This document shows, one piece after another, positions 23,572 to 31,588 of a stretch of 39,486 bases of DNA (position 1 is its first letter; each line of letters starts with the position of its first letter). The position numbers and the translations under genes were made by a program. The notes under the pieces are model-generated. The model searched no databases, was not told where the DNA came from, and saw only the letters and a list, made by a program, of their open reading frames with translations. Source of the stretch: Bacilli bacterium (GTDB lineage: Bacteria > Bacillota_I > Bacilli_A > RFN20 > CAG-826); the NCBI GenBank assembly GCA_017454295.1, contig JAFTDF010000040.1:1-39486 (forward strand), written 5' to 3'.

Positions 23572-24283
23572 AGGCCTTACGAAGCAATACAAAGACGTCA
23601 CCGCGGTCGATGGATTAAACCTAGAAATATATGAAGGGGAATTGTTTTCCTTGCTCGGGGTGAATGGGGCGGGGAAAACAACGACGATAAAAATGCTTTC
23701 CACGCTTGTGAAACCGACAAGCGGAGATGCCACTATTTTTGGCTATTCGGTACTCCAAGACGAAGAAAAGATAAAAGAGATCATCGATATTTCCATGCAA
23801 GAGACTGCGATCGCAAGGAAATTGACGGTTGAAGAGAACATTGAATTCTATGGCAGATTATCCGGGCAAGATAAAGCTGGACTCAATGAAATGAAAAAAG
23901 TCATTTACGAAGCGTTTGGATTCGAAAAAATAGCCAAAAAACAAGCCTCGAAATTATCCGGTGGTTGGCAAAGAAAACTATCGATTGCCTTGGCTTTGAT
24001 TTCCAAACCTAGAATTCTCTTTTTAGATGAGCCGACATTGGGGCTTGATGTAATAGCCAGAAGAGAATTATGGAAAACCATAAACGGACTAAAAGGCAAG
24101 ATGACCATCATTCTAACCACCCACTATATGGAGGAAGCGGAAGCGTTGGCCGATAGAATTGGCATAATGAAGGACGGAAGACTGCTGTTTGTCGGGACGA
24201 AAGAAGAGCTTTTCGGGAAAACAGGCAAAACGAATGTTGAGGATTCGTTTATTGAAATAGTTTCCGGGGGCGAATCGTTATGA
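23549..24283 (+). CDS. ABC-2 type transporter ATP-binding protein
   Basis: The protein has 244 residues with a complete ABC ATPase set: Walker A GVNGAGKTT, signature LSGGWQRK, Walker B RILFLDEP, and switch histidine in LTTH. The family resembles DrrA/CcmA-type ATPases that power export of drugs, lipids or polysaccharides with an ABC-2 permease. It starts inside the AbrB-like gene and overlaps the permease by 4 bases (ATGA). Substrate unknown. Confidence 0.95.
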   Translation: MTTAIKIEGLTKQYKDVTAVDGLNLEIYEGELFSLLGVNGAGKTTTIKMLSTLVKPTSGDATIFGYSVLQDEEKIKEIIDISMQETAIARKLTVEENIEFYGRLSGQDKAGLNEMKKVIYEAFGFEKIAKKQASKLSGGWQRKLSIALALISKPRILFLDEPTLGLDVIARRELWKTINGLKGKMTIILTTHYMEEAEALADRIGIMKDGRLLFVGTKEELFGKTGKTNVEDSFIEIVSGGESL

Positions 24284-25032
24284 AGGAATCATTATCGAGA
24301 ATCATCATTCTGACGAAAAGGGATTTCAAAGAAATCTTAAGGGATCCGCTATCGCTGATATTTACCATAGGGATGCCTTTGCTTTTGGAGATATTGTTCT
24401 ATTTCATATTCCATGGATTGACGTCCCAATTCGAGATGAGATATTTGGCTCCGGGAATAGTTGTGTTCGCCCAAAGTTTCATATCACTATTTGTTGGACT
24501 ATTAATCGCCATAGATAGATCAACATCCTTTTTGACGAGGCTATATGTGTCAAAAGCGAGGTCGTACGAATTTATCTTTTCATATGCCCTGTCCATGATT
24601 CCCATCATATTTGTCCAATCTCTATTATTCTTCTTGGTTGGAGGACTAATAGATCCTTCGATTTTTAGTATCAATATGGTGTTTGCCATGCTTATAAGTT
24701 TGGTTACGTCTCTTCTTTTTATTGCCTTAGGAATTTTGCTTGGCTCTTTATGCAACGAAAAAGCAATCGGTGGCATTTCCTCGATTGTCATCGCCGGTCA
24801 ATCCGTCCTATCGGGCATGTGGTTTCCGACGGAAGGATTAAACGAAGGAATGATAACGTTCATGAATGTGTTGCCGTTTAGAAACGCGACACAGCTTGCC
24901 CAAAATACCATGAACGGAATAAATGACATGTATAAAGATTTCTTGATTCCGTTAATCATCGTCCTGTCATATACGATCGTGTCGTTCATTGTGGCGATAG
25001 CGGTTTTCAAGAGAAAAATGAAATCAACGTAA
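24280..25032 (+). CDS. ABC-2 type transporter permease
   Basis: The protein has 250 residues and about six hydrophobic segments (for example LIFTIGMPLLLEILFYFIF, FISLFVGLLIAI, IIFVQSLLFFLVGG). It contains the ABC-2 family stretch GGISSIVIAGQSVLSGMWFP followed by LPFRNATQLAQ near the last membrane segments. It is the membrane partner of the ATPase just upstream. The whole three-gene unit is AT-richer than its neighbours and ends close to the convergent esterase gene. Confidence 0.92.
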   Translation: MKESLSRIIILTKRDFKEILRDPLSLIFTIGMPLLLEILFYFIFHGLTSQFEMRYLAPGIVVFAQSFISLFVGLLIAIDRSTSFLTRLYVSKARSYEFIFSYALSMIPIIFVQSLLFFLVGGLIDPSIFSINMVFAMLISLVTSLLFIALGILLGSLCNEKAIGGISSIVIAGQSVLSGMWFPTEGLNEGMITFMNVLPFRNATQLAQNTMNGINDMYKDFLIPLIIVLSYTIVSFIVAIAVFKRKMKST

Positions 25033-25081
25033 ATGGCGCTGAAAGCAAATGCAAACATTGTGGAATCAAGGGGCTGTTGGT

Positions 25082-26902
25082 TTAACGTTTCGCGATGAAT
25101 TCCTCAATGATCGGATACAGGGAGAGATAACGATCTTCCATCGGTCCGACATTGCGGCCGAGTTCTTGGACTTTGTCCCCTGCTCCCGTATAGGGATTCC
25201 ACGTGGGCAATCCACTACCATTAGGATCACCGGACTTTGCGAAATTCGACCAATAGGAGAGCATCGTCTTCGAGAGGTCCTTATCGCTTTGATCGTAGGC
25301 AAAGCCTTTGGAGGAACGCTCGATATTGCCATAAGCATAGAGGATTTCCCCGGAATGGTAGGTGCCGTAATACCCATTCTCTTTGGTGAATTGGTAACGA
25401 TACACCGTTTCCCCATTTGCCAAAGCGGCCTGGCTCCAGGAATGATGGGGCTGGATGAACCAATAGACGGAGATGACTTCGTTTAAGACGCCCTGGGCAT
25501 CTTTTTCGATCCCTTCCCGATATTGGGGCGATGCGAGGATCTTCTTTGCGGTATCCGCATCGAAATAGGCGGTGAGACGGGATTCGATGTTGCCCGCATT
25601 GGTGGGGCTAAATAAGAACCGCGGTATGACGAAGGCATCGGCTTCCTTGATGTTATAACCGTTCAGCAATGCCTCTTCGTGGTTCTCTTTATCCACGTAG
25701 GCTTGATACGGCATCTTCGTCAAGGCATAGCCATCTAAGGTCATTTCCGAGTTCGCGAATTTGGTCTTCACGAGTTGTTCCGGGGCGATTTTGCGGAGTT
25801 CCTCAATGGAAGTGCAACCTTGCTCCGCCATGATCTTCTTCCCGGTCTCCTCAGCTTTGGCAAGGCTACGGAAGGTGTGCGGCGGGGTGGAGACGATTAA
25901 CGAAGAGGATTCCCCGATGGCCCGTTTGAATAACCCTTTGCTAAGTGGGGAGACGCATAAGGCGGACACCGAACTAGAACCCGCCGATTCGCCGGCGATG
26001 GTGATGTTATTCTTATCCCCACCAAAGGAAGCGGCGTTCTCGTGAATCCATTTTAAGGCTTGGATTTGGTCTAATAGACCATAGTTCCCGGTGGTGCCGT
26101 TAGGCGATTCCTTAGCGAGATCAGGATGGGCGAAATAACCAAACATCCCCAACCGATATTGGACGGTGATCATGATGACGCCTTGACGGGCCATCGCCTC
26201 GCCATTGATGTCATAGGCGGCCGAGCTCCCATTGGTCAAGGAGCCGCCATGGATATAGACCAAAATCGGCAATAAGGTAGACGGGGTCTTGGGACGATAG
26301 ATATTTAAATAAAGGCTATCTTCCGACATTCTTTGAAGCGGATGCATCGCAAAGTCTGGATGCCAAGATTTCTGGGCATAGATATCGACGATGCCATCGC
26401 TAATCGGATTGGAGCCGGGTTGGAAGGAACGGGGACCATATTCGCTGGCGTCGCGGATGCCTTCCCAGGCTTCGGGGGCCTGCGGCTCTTTCCAACGCAG
26501 TTCCCCGATCGGGGCTTTGGCATAGGGTAAACCAGCGTAAATCTCGACCTGCCCGTCTTTGCTTAAGACGCCTTGGGCTTGGCCCTGCGCCAAGGTAATG
26601 ACGCTAGAAGCGACGGGGTTATCGTAGTTAGCGGCCTTCCAAGTCGTCACCGACGGACGGGCAAAGGCCACCGCCACCCCGGTAATCAAAACAAATCCTA
26701 GCCACGGGAAGAGGCGCCACCGCTTCTTGAAATTTAGGAGCATCAAGGAGCCCGCAAGCAAAACAACGAGCCCAAGCAACGCCACGGCAAACCACACGGG
26801 ATGGCCGTTGGCCAAATCGAAATAGAAGACCACGATGCCCGTCAGCAAAACAAAAGCGATTGGGAATAAGATCCAAAAGGCGATATGGGATTTCTTTTGC
26901 AT
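25082..26902 (-). CDS. Membrane-anchored type-B carboxylesterase
   Basis: The protein has 606 residues. Three hydrophobic segments (about 7-29, 36-56, 68-82) precede a carboxylesterase/para-nitrobenzyl-esterase domain (about 100-606). Motifs seen: EDSLYLN (194-200), oxyanion HGG (218-220), nucleophile Ser307 in GESAGS, probable acid Glu420 and catalytic His516 in YHSGEI. It hydrolyses carboxylic esters; the substrate is unknown and acyl side groups of plant glycans are one possibility. With three N-terminal segments the catalytic domain should lie on the opposite side of the membrane from the N-terminus, so outside if the N-terminus is inside. The ribosome site GGAGGG is the 3' arm of a hairpin that also serves as the ABC-exporter terminator. 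Confidence 0.9.
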   Translation of the reverse strand: MQKKSHIAFWILFPIAFVLLTGIVVFYFDLANGHPVWFAVALLGLVVLLAGSLMLLNFKKRWRLFPWLGFVLITGVAVAFARPSVTTWKAANYDNPVASSVITLAQGQAQGVLSKDGQVEIYAGLPYAKAPIGELRWKEPQAPEAWEGIRDASEYGPRSFQPGSNPISDGIVDIYAQKSWHPDFAMHPLQRMSEDSLYLNIYRPKTPSTLLPILVYIHGGSLTNGSSAAYDINGEAMARQGVIMITVQYRLGMFGYFAHPDLAKESPNGTTGNYGLLDQIQALKWIHENAASFGGDKNNITIAGESAGSSSVSALCVSPLSKGLFKRAIGESSSLIVSTPPHTFRSLAKAEETGKKIMAEQGCTSIEELRKIAPEQLVKTKFANSEMTLDGYALTKMPYQAYVDKENHEEALLNGYNIKEADAFVIPRFLFSPTNAGNIESRLTAYFDADTAKKILASPQYREGIEKDAQGVLNEVISVYWFIQPHHSWSQAALANGETVYRYQFTKENGYYGTYHSGEILYAYGNIERSSKGFAYDQSDKDLSKTMLSYWSNFAKSGDPNGSGLPTWNPYTGAGDKVQELGRNVGPMEDRYLSLYPIIEEFIAKR

Positions 26903-26904
26903 AA

Positions 26905-26942
26905 ATAAAACCCTCCGTCGGAGATTATCCTATAACGGAGGG
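26905..26942 (-). terminator. Terminator hairpin whose 3' arm is the esterase ribosome site
   Basis: On the minus strand CCCTCCGT (26935-26942) pairs with ACGGAGGG (26911-26918), 16-base loop, followed by TTTTATTT. It ends the exporter operon. The arm ACGGAGGG is also the only Shine-Dalgarno of the esterase (ATG at 26902). Confidence 0.65.
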
Positions 26943-26948
26943 AAGGTT

Positions 26949-28724
26949 TCATCTTTCTTGCTCGGCGTATTGGAGTTCGTAGAGTTTGTAATAATGGCCT
27001 TTCTTCTTTAATAGCTGCTGATGGTTGCCTTGCTCGAGGATCTCCCCGTTTTGCAAGACGATGATGTTATCGGCGTGCTGGATGGTGGAAAGACGGTGCG
27101 CGACCACCAGCATCGTGCCGATGCTCTTAATCTTCTCCAAAGAGTCTTGGATGACGAGTTCGGTCTCGGTATCGATATTGGCGGTGGCCTCATCGAGGAT
27201 GAGGATCTGCGGCTTATGCAAGATGGTGCGGGCAAAGGAGAGGAGTTGGCGTTGGCCGGCGGAGAAGTTCTCGCCCCGTTCCAAGACCTCCTCGTCTAAG
27301 CCATGGGGCAATTTGGCGATGAAGGGGGCGGCGTTAACATAGGCGGCGGCAGCGTTGATCTGCTCGTCGGTGAAGGATTCGTCGTGGAGGGTCAAGTTGG
27401 TGCGGATATCCCCCGAGAAGAGGAAGACATCCTGCAGCATCTGCCCGATGGCTTTCCTTAAGGAATCGATTTTGATCTTCGTGATATCGATGTCGTCGAT
27501 GAGGATTTGGCCCTTTTGGATTTCGAAGTTGCGCACGATGAGCGAGAGGATCGTCGTCTTCCCCGCCCCGGTGGCGCCCACGAAGGCCACGGTTTGCTTG
27601 GGTTCCACCACGAAGGAGACGTCCTTCAGGATCCAGTTGTCTTTTTCATAGGCAAACCAGACGTTCTTGAATTCGATCTTCCCTTCGAAATGGTCGATTT
27701 CCATCGCATCCTCATGGTCCACCACTTCGGGTGGAACGTCGAGTAGCGAATACAGCCGTTCCGCGGCGGTAAGAGCACGCTGAATCTGGTTGAGTTGGTC
27801 GGCGATATTCTGGATGGGGTTGAAGAAACGCGACAAATAGAGGTAGAAGGCCACGATCTCGGCGGCGGTGAGGGCGATCTTCAGCCCCACATAGAAGGTG
27901 ACGGCGATCGAACCGTAATAGAGCAAATTGACGAAGGGACGATATACCGCAAAAGCGACGATGACGGAATAGGTGGCGCGCCGGATATTTTGGTTCTTCA
28001 CGTCGAATTCGGCCATCTTGCGTTCTTCCTGGTTGAAAATCTGGGTGATCTTCATGCCCGAGAGGTTCTCGCTTAAGAAGGTGTTCAAATCGGAGATGTA
28101 GCGGCGTTCCTTACGGAAAATCTTGCCGACGATCTTGCCGAAGAAATAAGAGGTCACCCCGGCCACCGCGGCAAACAGCAATAGATACAGCGAAAGCCGG
28201 ATCGAGATGACCATCATGACCACCAAGACCCCCACGACGGTGAGGACATTGGAGATCAAATTGACCAAGACGGAGGTAAAGAGGTCGCTGACGGCGGCGG
28301 TATAGTTGCATACGCGCGTCACCAAAGAGCCCGTCGCCATCTCGTTGAATTGGTTCTGCGACATCGACTCGATATGGGTAAAGACCTCCATACGGAGCCC
28401 ATAGACGATCCGTTGGCCCGCCTTTTGCAGTATCATGGCTTGGAGGTAACGGATGCCTTGATTAGCTAAACCAAGGAGCGAATACCCCACGACCACGCCC
28501 ATTAAGGCGGACATGGTGGTCGAGCCGATATCCTCTTTGAGCATCCCCACATAACGGGACGTCATCATCGGCAACACGATATCGACGCCGACGTTGATGA
28601 CGATGAGCAACAACGAGAGGATAATCGCCAGCTTTTCTTTGGCGATATAGCGTTTGCTGTGGCGGAGGATCTGCCAAAGCGACATGTGCTTATCGCCGTT
28701 TAGAAGTTCTTTTTCTTCATCCAC
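26949..28724 (-). CDS. Heterodimeric ABC exporter, catalytically competent half
   Basis: The protein has 591 residues from a GTG start at 28724, chosen because GGAGG lies 8 bases upstream and the GTG overlaps the end of the partner gene by 8 bases. An N-terminal six-helix exporter domain (about 20-310) is followed by a nucleotide-binding domain. The latter has Walker A GATGAGKTT, Walker B ILILDEA with the catalytic glutamate, and switch histidine VAHRLST. The signature is FSAGQ rather than LSGGQ. This is the consensus-Walker-B partner of a type IV ABC exporter pair like BmrCD, LmrCD or TM287/288. Likely exports hydrophobic compounds or peptides; substrate unknown. Confidence 0.93.
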   Translation of the reverse strand: MDEEKELLNGDKHMSLWQILRHSKRYIAKEKLAIILSLLLIVINVGVDIVLPMMTSRYVGMLKEDIGSTTMSALMGVVVGYSLLGLANQGIRYLQAMILQKAGQRIVYGLRMEVFTHIESMSQNQFNEMATGSLVTRVCNYTAAVSDLFTSVLVNLISNVLTVVGVLVVMMVISIRLSLYLLLFAAVAGVTSYFFGKIVGKIFRKERRYISDLNTFLSENLSGMKITQIFNQEERKMAEFDVKNQNIRRATYSVIVAFAVYRPFVNLLYYGSIAVTFYVGLKIALTAAEIVAFYLYLSRFFNPIQNIADQLNQIQRALTAAERLYSLLDVPPEVVDHEDAMEIDHFEGKIEFKNVWFAYEKDNWILKDVSFVVEPKQTVAFVGATGAGKTTILSLIVRNFEIQKGQILIDDIDITKIKIDSLRKAIGQMLQDVFLFSGDIRTNLTLHDESFTDEQINAAAAYVNAAPFIAKLPHGLDEEVLERGENFSAGQRQLLSFARTILHKPQILILDEATANIDTETELVIQDSLEKIKSIGTMLVVAHRLSTIQHADNIIVLQNGEILEQGNHQQLLKKKGHYYKLYELQYAEQER

Positions 28725-30513
28725 GGGTCGGTCCTCCTTCCACTTCTTTTTCGAGTTCTTGCAAATACACCATCCGCGCATAGACGGGGCAATTCGCGGC
28801 TAAGGCCTCGGGGGTATCGAAACCCACCACTTTGCCTTCATCAAGGACGATGATCTTATCCATATGGGCGACCGAAGAGACGCGGGAGGCGATGAGCAAC
28901 GTCGTGCGTCCCTTACGCTGCGAGGCGATATGGGAAAGGATCGCCTCTTCGGTTTTGACGTCGACCGCGGAGACGCAGTCGTCGAGGATCATCACCGGGG
29001 CGTCCTTATACTGGGCGCGGGCGATGGAAATGCGTTGTTTTTGTCCCCCGGAGAGGGTCACTCCCCGTTCCCCGGAGACGGTTTCATAGCCCTTGGGGAA
29101 GGCCGCGATATTGCTATCGACATCGGCGAAACGGGCCGCTTCGATGGCTTTGTCGCGATCGACGAAGGGGGAAGAGAAGGCGATGTTGCCTTCGATCTTA
29201 TCGCTATAGAGGAAGTTATCCTGCGGGGCATAGGAGATGAAGTCGCGGACGCTACGGATATCGCAATCCATGATGTCGTGGCCATCTAGAAGCACCTGGC
29301 CCTTTTCGAGGTTATAAAGGCGCAATAAGACATTGACCAAGGTGGTTTTGCCCGAGCCGACTTTGCCGACGATCCCGATATGCTCGCCTTGGCGGATGGT
29401 GAGGCTTACGTGGTGGAGGGCTTCTTCTTGGTAGGAAGGATAGGCGAAACTGAAATCGCGGAATTCGATGGTGCCCCCTTCTTGGCCTAATTGGATCCCG
29501 TTCTCGGGATTGACGATATCTTCGGGCGTATCCAGGAAGGCGCTGATGCGGCGAAGCGACCCTTTGGCGCGGCTGCGCATCGAGACGATTTGCCCTAGGG
29601 CAATCATCGGCCAAATGATCAAATCGACATAGCCGACGAATTCCATGAGTTGCCCCACGGTTAAGGGCACGACGTGGCCGAAGAGTTCGGCGGGGCTACC
29701 AGAGGCGGCGCTATAGACCAAATACCCGCCAAAGCCAAGTAGGAAGCCCATCTGGGCGACGAGGAAGATTTCGATGATGACGTCGAAGAAGACGTTGAGC
29801 CGGGCAAAAGAAACGTTGGCTTGCTGGTTCTTCCGCGCCACTTTGGAGAAGGCGATGATCTCTTGGTTTTGCTTGACGAAGGCCTTGATGACGCGGATCC
29901 CGGTGAAGTTTTCCTGGGCGAAATCGTAGAGGCGGTCATATTCCTTTTGCCGGTTCTCCCAATATTTGGCCATGAACTTATCCACCAAAGCGCCCCAAAT
30001 GACGATTAAGCCGATGGGGATGGCGGCCAGTAAAGTGAGCCAGACATTGAGCCGAATCATCGAAACGATGACGGAGGCGGAAAGGAAGATGGCGTCGACC
30101 AGCATGACGGTGCCCCAACCGAAGAAATCGCTGATTTCCTCGATGTCGGAGGTGAACCAGTTCATGATGTTGCCGACTTTGGTTTCGTGGTAATAGGAAG
30201 CCGAAAGGCGTTCTGCCTTGGCAAACATTTCCTTGCGAAGCCCCGCGGCGATGCCGGTGGAGGCCCGGAAAATGGAAAGACGCCACACCGCCCGACCGAC
30301 GAACATCGTACCGGCGACGATGAAAATGCCTCCGATGATCTTTCCTAAGGCATCGAGGTCGACGATGAGTTCGTTGTTCTCATCGATGATCTGCCCCAAG
30401 AACCGCGGAATGAAGGTCTGGGCGATGTCGACGATGATGAGGGTGATGACCCCGATCAGGAAGAAGAGGAAGTACTTTTTGTAATATTTGTTGACGTATT
30501 TCCCAAATAACAT
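28717..30513 (-). CDS. Heterodimeric ABC exporter, degenerate-site half
   Basis: The protein has 598 residues from ATG at 30513; an in-frame ATG at 30564 is possible but neither has a strong ribosome site, and MLFGKYVNKYYKKYF is the more usual exporter start. The membrane domain is followed by a nucleotide-binding domain with Walker A GKVGSGKTT, signature LSGGQKQR, Walker B MILDDC and ASRVSS in the switch region. The catalytic Glu is Asp and the switch His is Ser, the changes known for the degenerate site of heterodimeric exporters (BmrC, LmrC). It is translationally coupled to its competent partner. Confidence 0.92.
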   Translation of the reverse strand: MLFGKYVNKYYKKYFLFFLIGVITLIIVDIAQTFIPRFLGQIIDENNELIVDLDALGKIIGGIFIVAGTMFVGRAVWRLSIFRASTGIAAGLRKEMFAKAERLSASYYHETKVGNIMNWFTSDIEEISDFFGWGTVMLVDAIFLSASVIVSMIRLNVWLTLLAAIPIGLIVIWGALVDKFMAKYWENRQKEYDRLYDFAQENFTGIRVIKAFVKQNQEIIAFSKVARKNQQANVSFARLNVFFDVIIEIFLVAQMGFLLGFGGYLVYSAASGSPAELFGHVVPLTVGQLMEFVGYVDLIIWPMIALGQIVSMRSRAKGSLRRISAFLDTPEDIVNPENGIQLGQEGGTIEFRDFSFAYPSYQEEALHHVSLTIRQGEHIGIVGKVGSGKTTLVNVLLRLYNLEKGQVLLDGHDIMDCDIRSVRDFISYAPQDNFLYSDKIEGNIAFSSPFVDRDKAIEAARFADVDSNIAAFPKGYETVSGERGVTLSGGQKQRISIARAQYKDAPVMILDDCVSAVDVKTEEAILSHIASQRKGRTTLLIASRVSSVAHMDKIIVLDEGKVVGFDTPEALAANCPVYARMVYLQELEKEVEGGPTRG

Positions 30514-30559
30514 AAAAAGCGTCCGAGGCAAATTGTGATAAGGAAAACAAATCTTTGCA

Positions 30560-30579
30560 ATCATTTTTCATAAAATGAT
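30560..30579. promoter_or_regulatory. Palindrome upstream of the ABC exporter genes
   Basis: ATCATTTT and AAAATGAT form an 8-bp inverted repeat around TCAT. It lies in the gap between the asnA terminator and the exporter start and could be an operator; no regulator gene is adjacent. Confidence 0.3.
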
Positions 30580-30602
30580 GGTGAAAAGCGGCCCCATCGA
30601 AG

Positions 30603-30624
30603 AAAAAAGGACCTCGTAAGGTCC
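30603..30624 (-). terminator. Intrinsic terminator after asnA
   Basis: GGACCT pairs with AGGTCC around a 4-base loop, followed by T6 on the minus strand, five bases past the asnA stop. Confidence 0.85.
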
Positions 30625-30628
30625 GTTT

Positions 30629-31588
30629 TTAGAGGATTTCTAGCCCCGCTTCCTTCAATTTGGCCTTCATTTCAGCTGGCCAATAGGAGGATTGGACTTC
30701 CCCGATATGCTTTTTCTGGAGGTAATACATGCAAAGACGGGACTGGCCGATGCCCCCACCGATGGTATAGGGGAGCTCTCCGGCGAGGATCTTTTGGCAA
30801 TAAGGGTTTTCGAGCTTATGCGATTCGCCTTTGAATTCCAGTTGTTTCACCAGGGATTCCGCATCGACGCGAATGCCCATGGACGATAATTCGATTGGCC
30901 CTTCGATGGCGTCGTCATAAAGGAGGATGTCGCCGTTGAGTCGCCAATCGTCATAGTCGGCGGCCCGCCCATCATGGGGGCCTTCTTTCCCGACGGGATA
31001 GCCGATTTGATATAAGAAGACAGCCCGATATTCCTTGGTGATCGCGGCTTCGCGCTGCTTGGGGGTAAGGTCAGGATAGGCTTTGACGAGTTCGGTGGTC
31101 GACACCATTTTGATGGAAGGGGGCAAACGATAGGAAAAGCCCCACTGCTTACGGGCGAAGGAAGCGACCGAAACGATGGCTTGGTAAATCTTGCGCACCG
31201 TTGAAAAGAGGGTTTTGATGTTGCGTTGTTCCTTGGAGATGATCTTCTCCCAATCCCATTGGTCGACATAAAGGGAATGGAGGGCGTCGAGGGCTTCATC
31301 CTTACGGATGGCGTTCATGTCGGTATACAAGCCCGTGCCCATCTTAAAACCATACTCGGCGAGGGCATAACGTTTCCATTTGGCCAAGGATTGGACGATT
31401 TCCACCTTCTCCCCGGCTACGGAAAAGGAGACGGTTTCCTCGACCCCGTTAAGTTCATCGTTGAGCCCGGAGGCTTTGGTGACGAATAAGGGCGCGGAAA
31501 CGCGTACCAAAGATAGTTTTTTGGCTAAGGTGGCCTCGAAACGATCTTTGATCATTTTGATGGCGACCTGGGTTTGGATCAGATTCAT
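30629..31588 (-). CDS. asnA: Aspartate-ammonia ligase (asparagine synthetase A)
   Basis: The protein has 319 residues, close to the 330 of E. coli AsnA, and is alignable by motif along its length: ETVSFSV, QSLAKWKR, TGLYTDMNAIR, VDQWDWEK, DYDDWRLNGDILLY, ELSSMGIRV and the terminal GGGIGQSRLCM. It makes asparagine from aspartate, ammonia and ATP in the cytoplasm through an aspartyl-AMP intermediate. Its ATG overlaps the hydrogenase-like gene stop by 4 bases (ATGA), so the two are co-translated. Confidence 0.96.
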   Translation of the reverse strand: MNLIQTQVAIKMIKDRFEATLAKKLSLVRVSAPLFVTKASGLNDELNGVEETVSFSVAGEKVEIVQSLAKWKRYALAEYGFKMGTGLYTDMNAIRKDEALDALHSLYVDQWDWEKIISKEQRNIKTLFSTVRKIYQAIVSVASFARKQWGFSYRLPPSIKMVSTTELVKAYPDLTPKQREAAITKEYRAVFLYQIGYPVGKEGPHDGRAADYDDWRLNGDILLYDDAIEGPIELSSMGIRVDAESLVKQLEFKGESHKLENPYCQKILAGELPYTIGGGIGQSRLCMYYLQKKHIGEVQSSYWPAEMKAKLKEAGLEIL

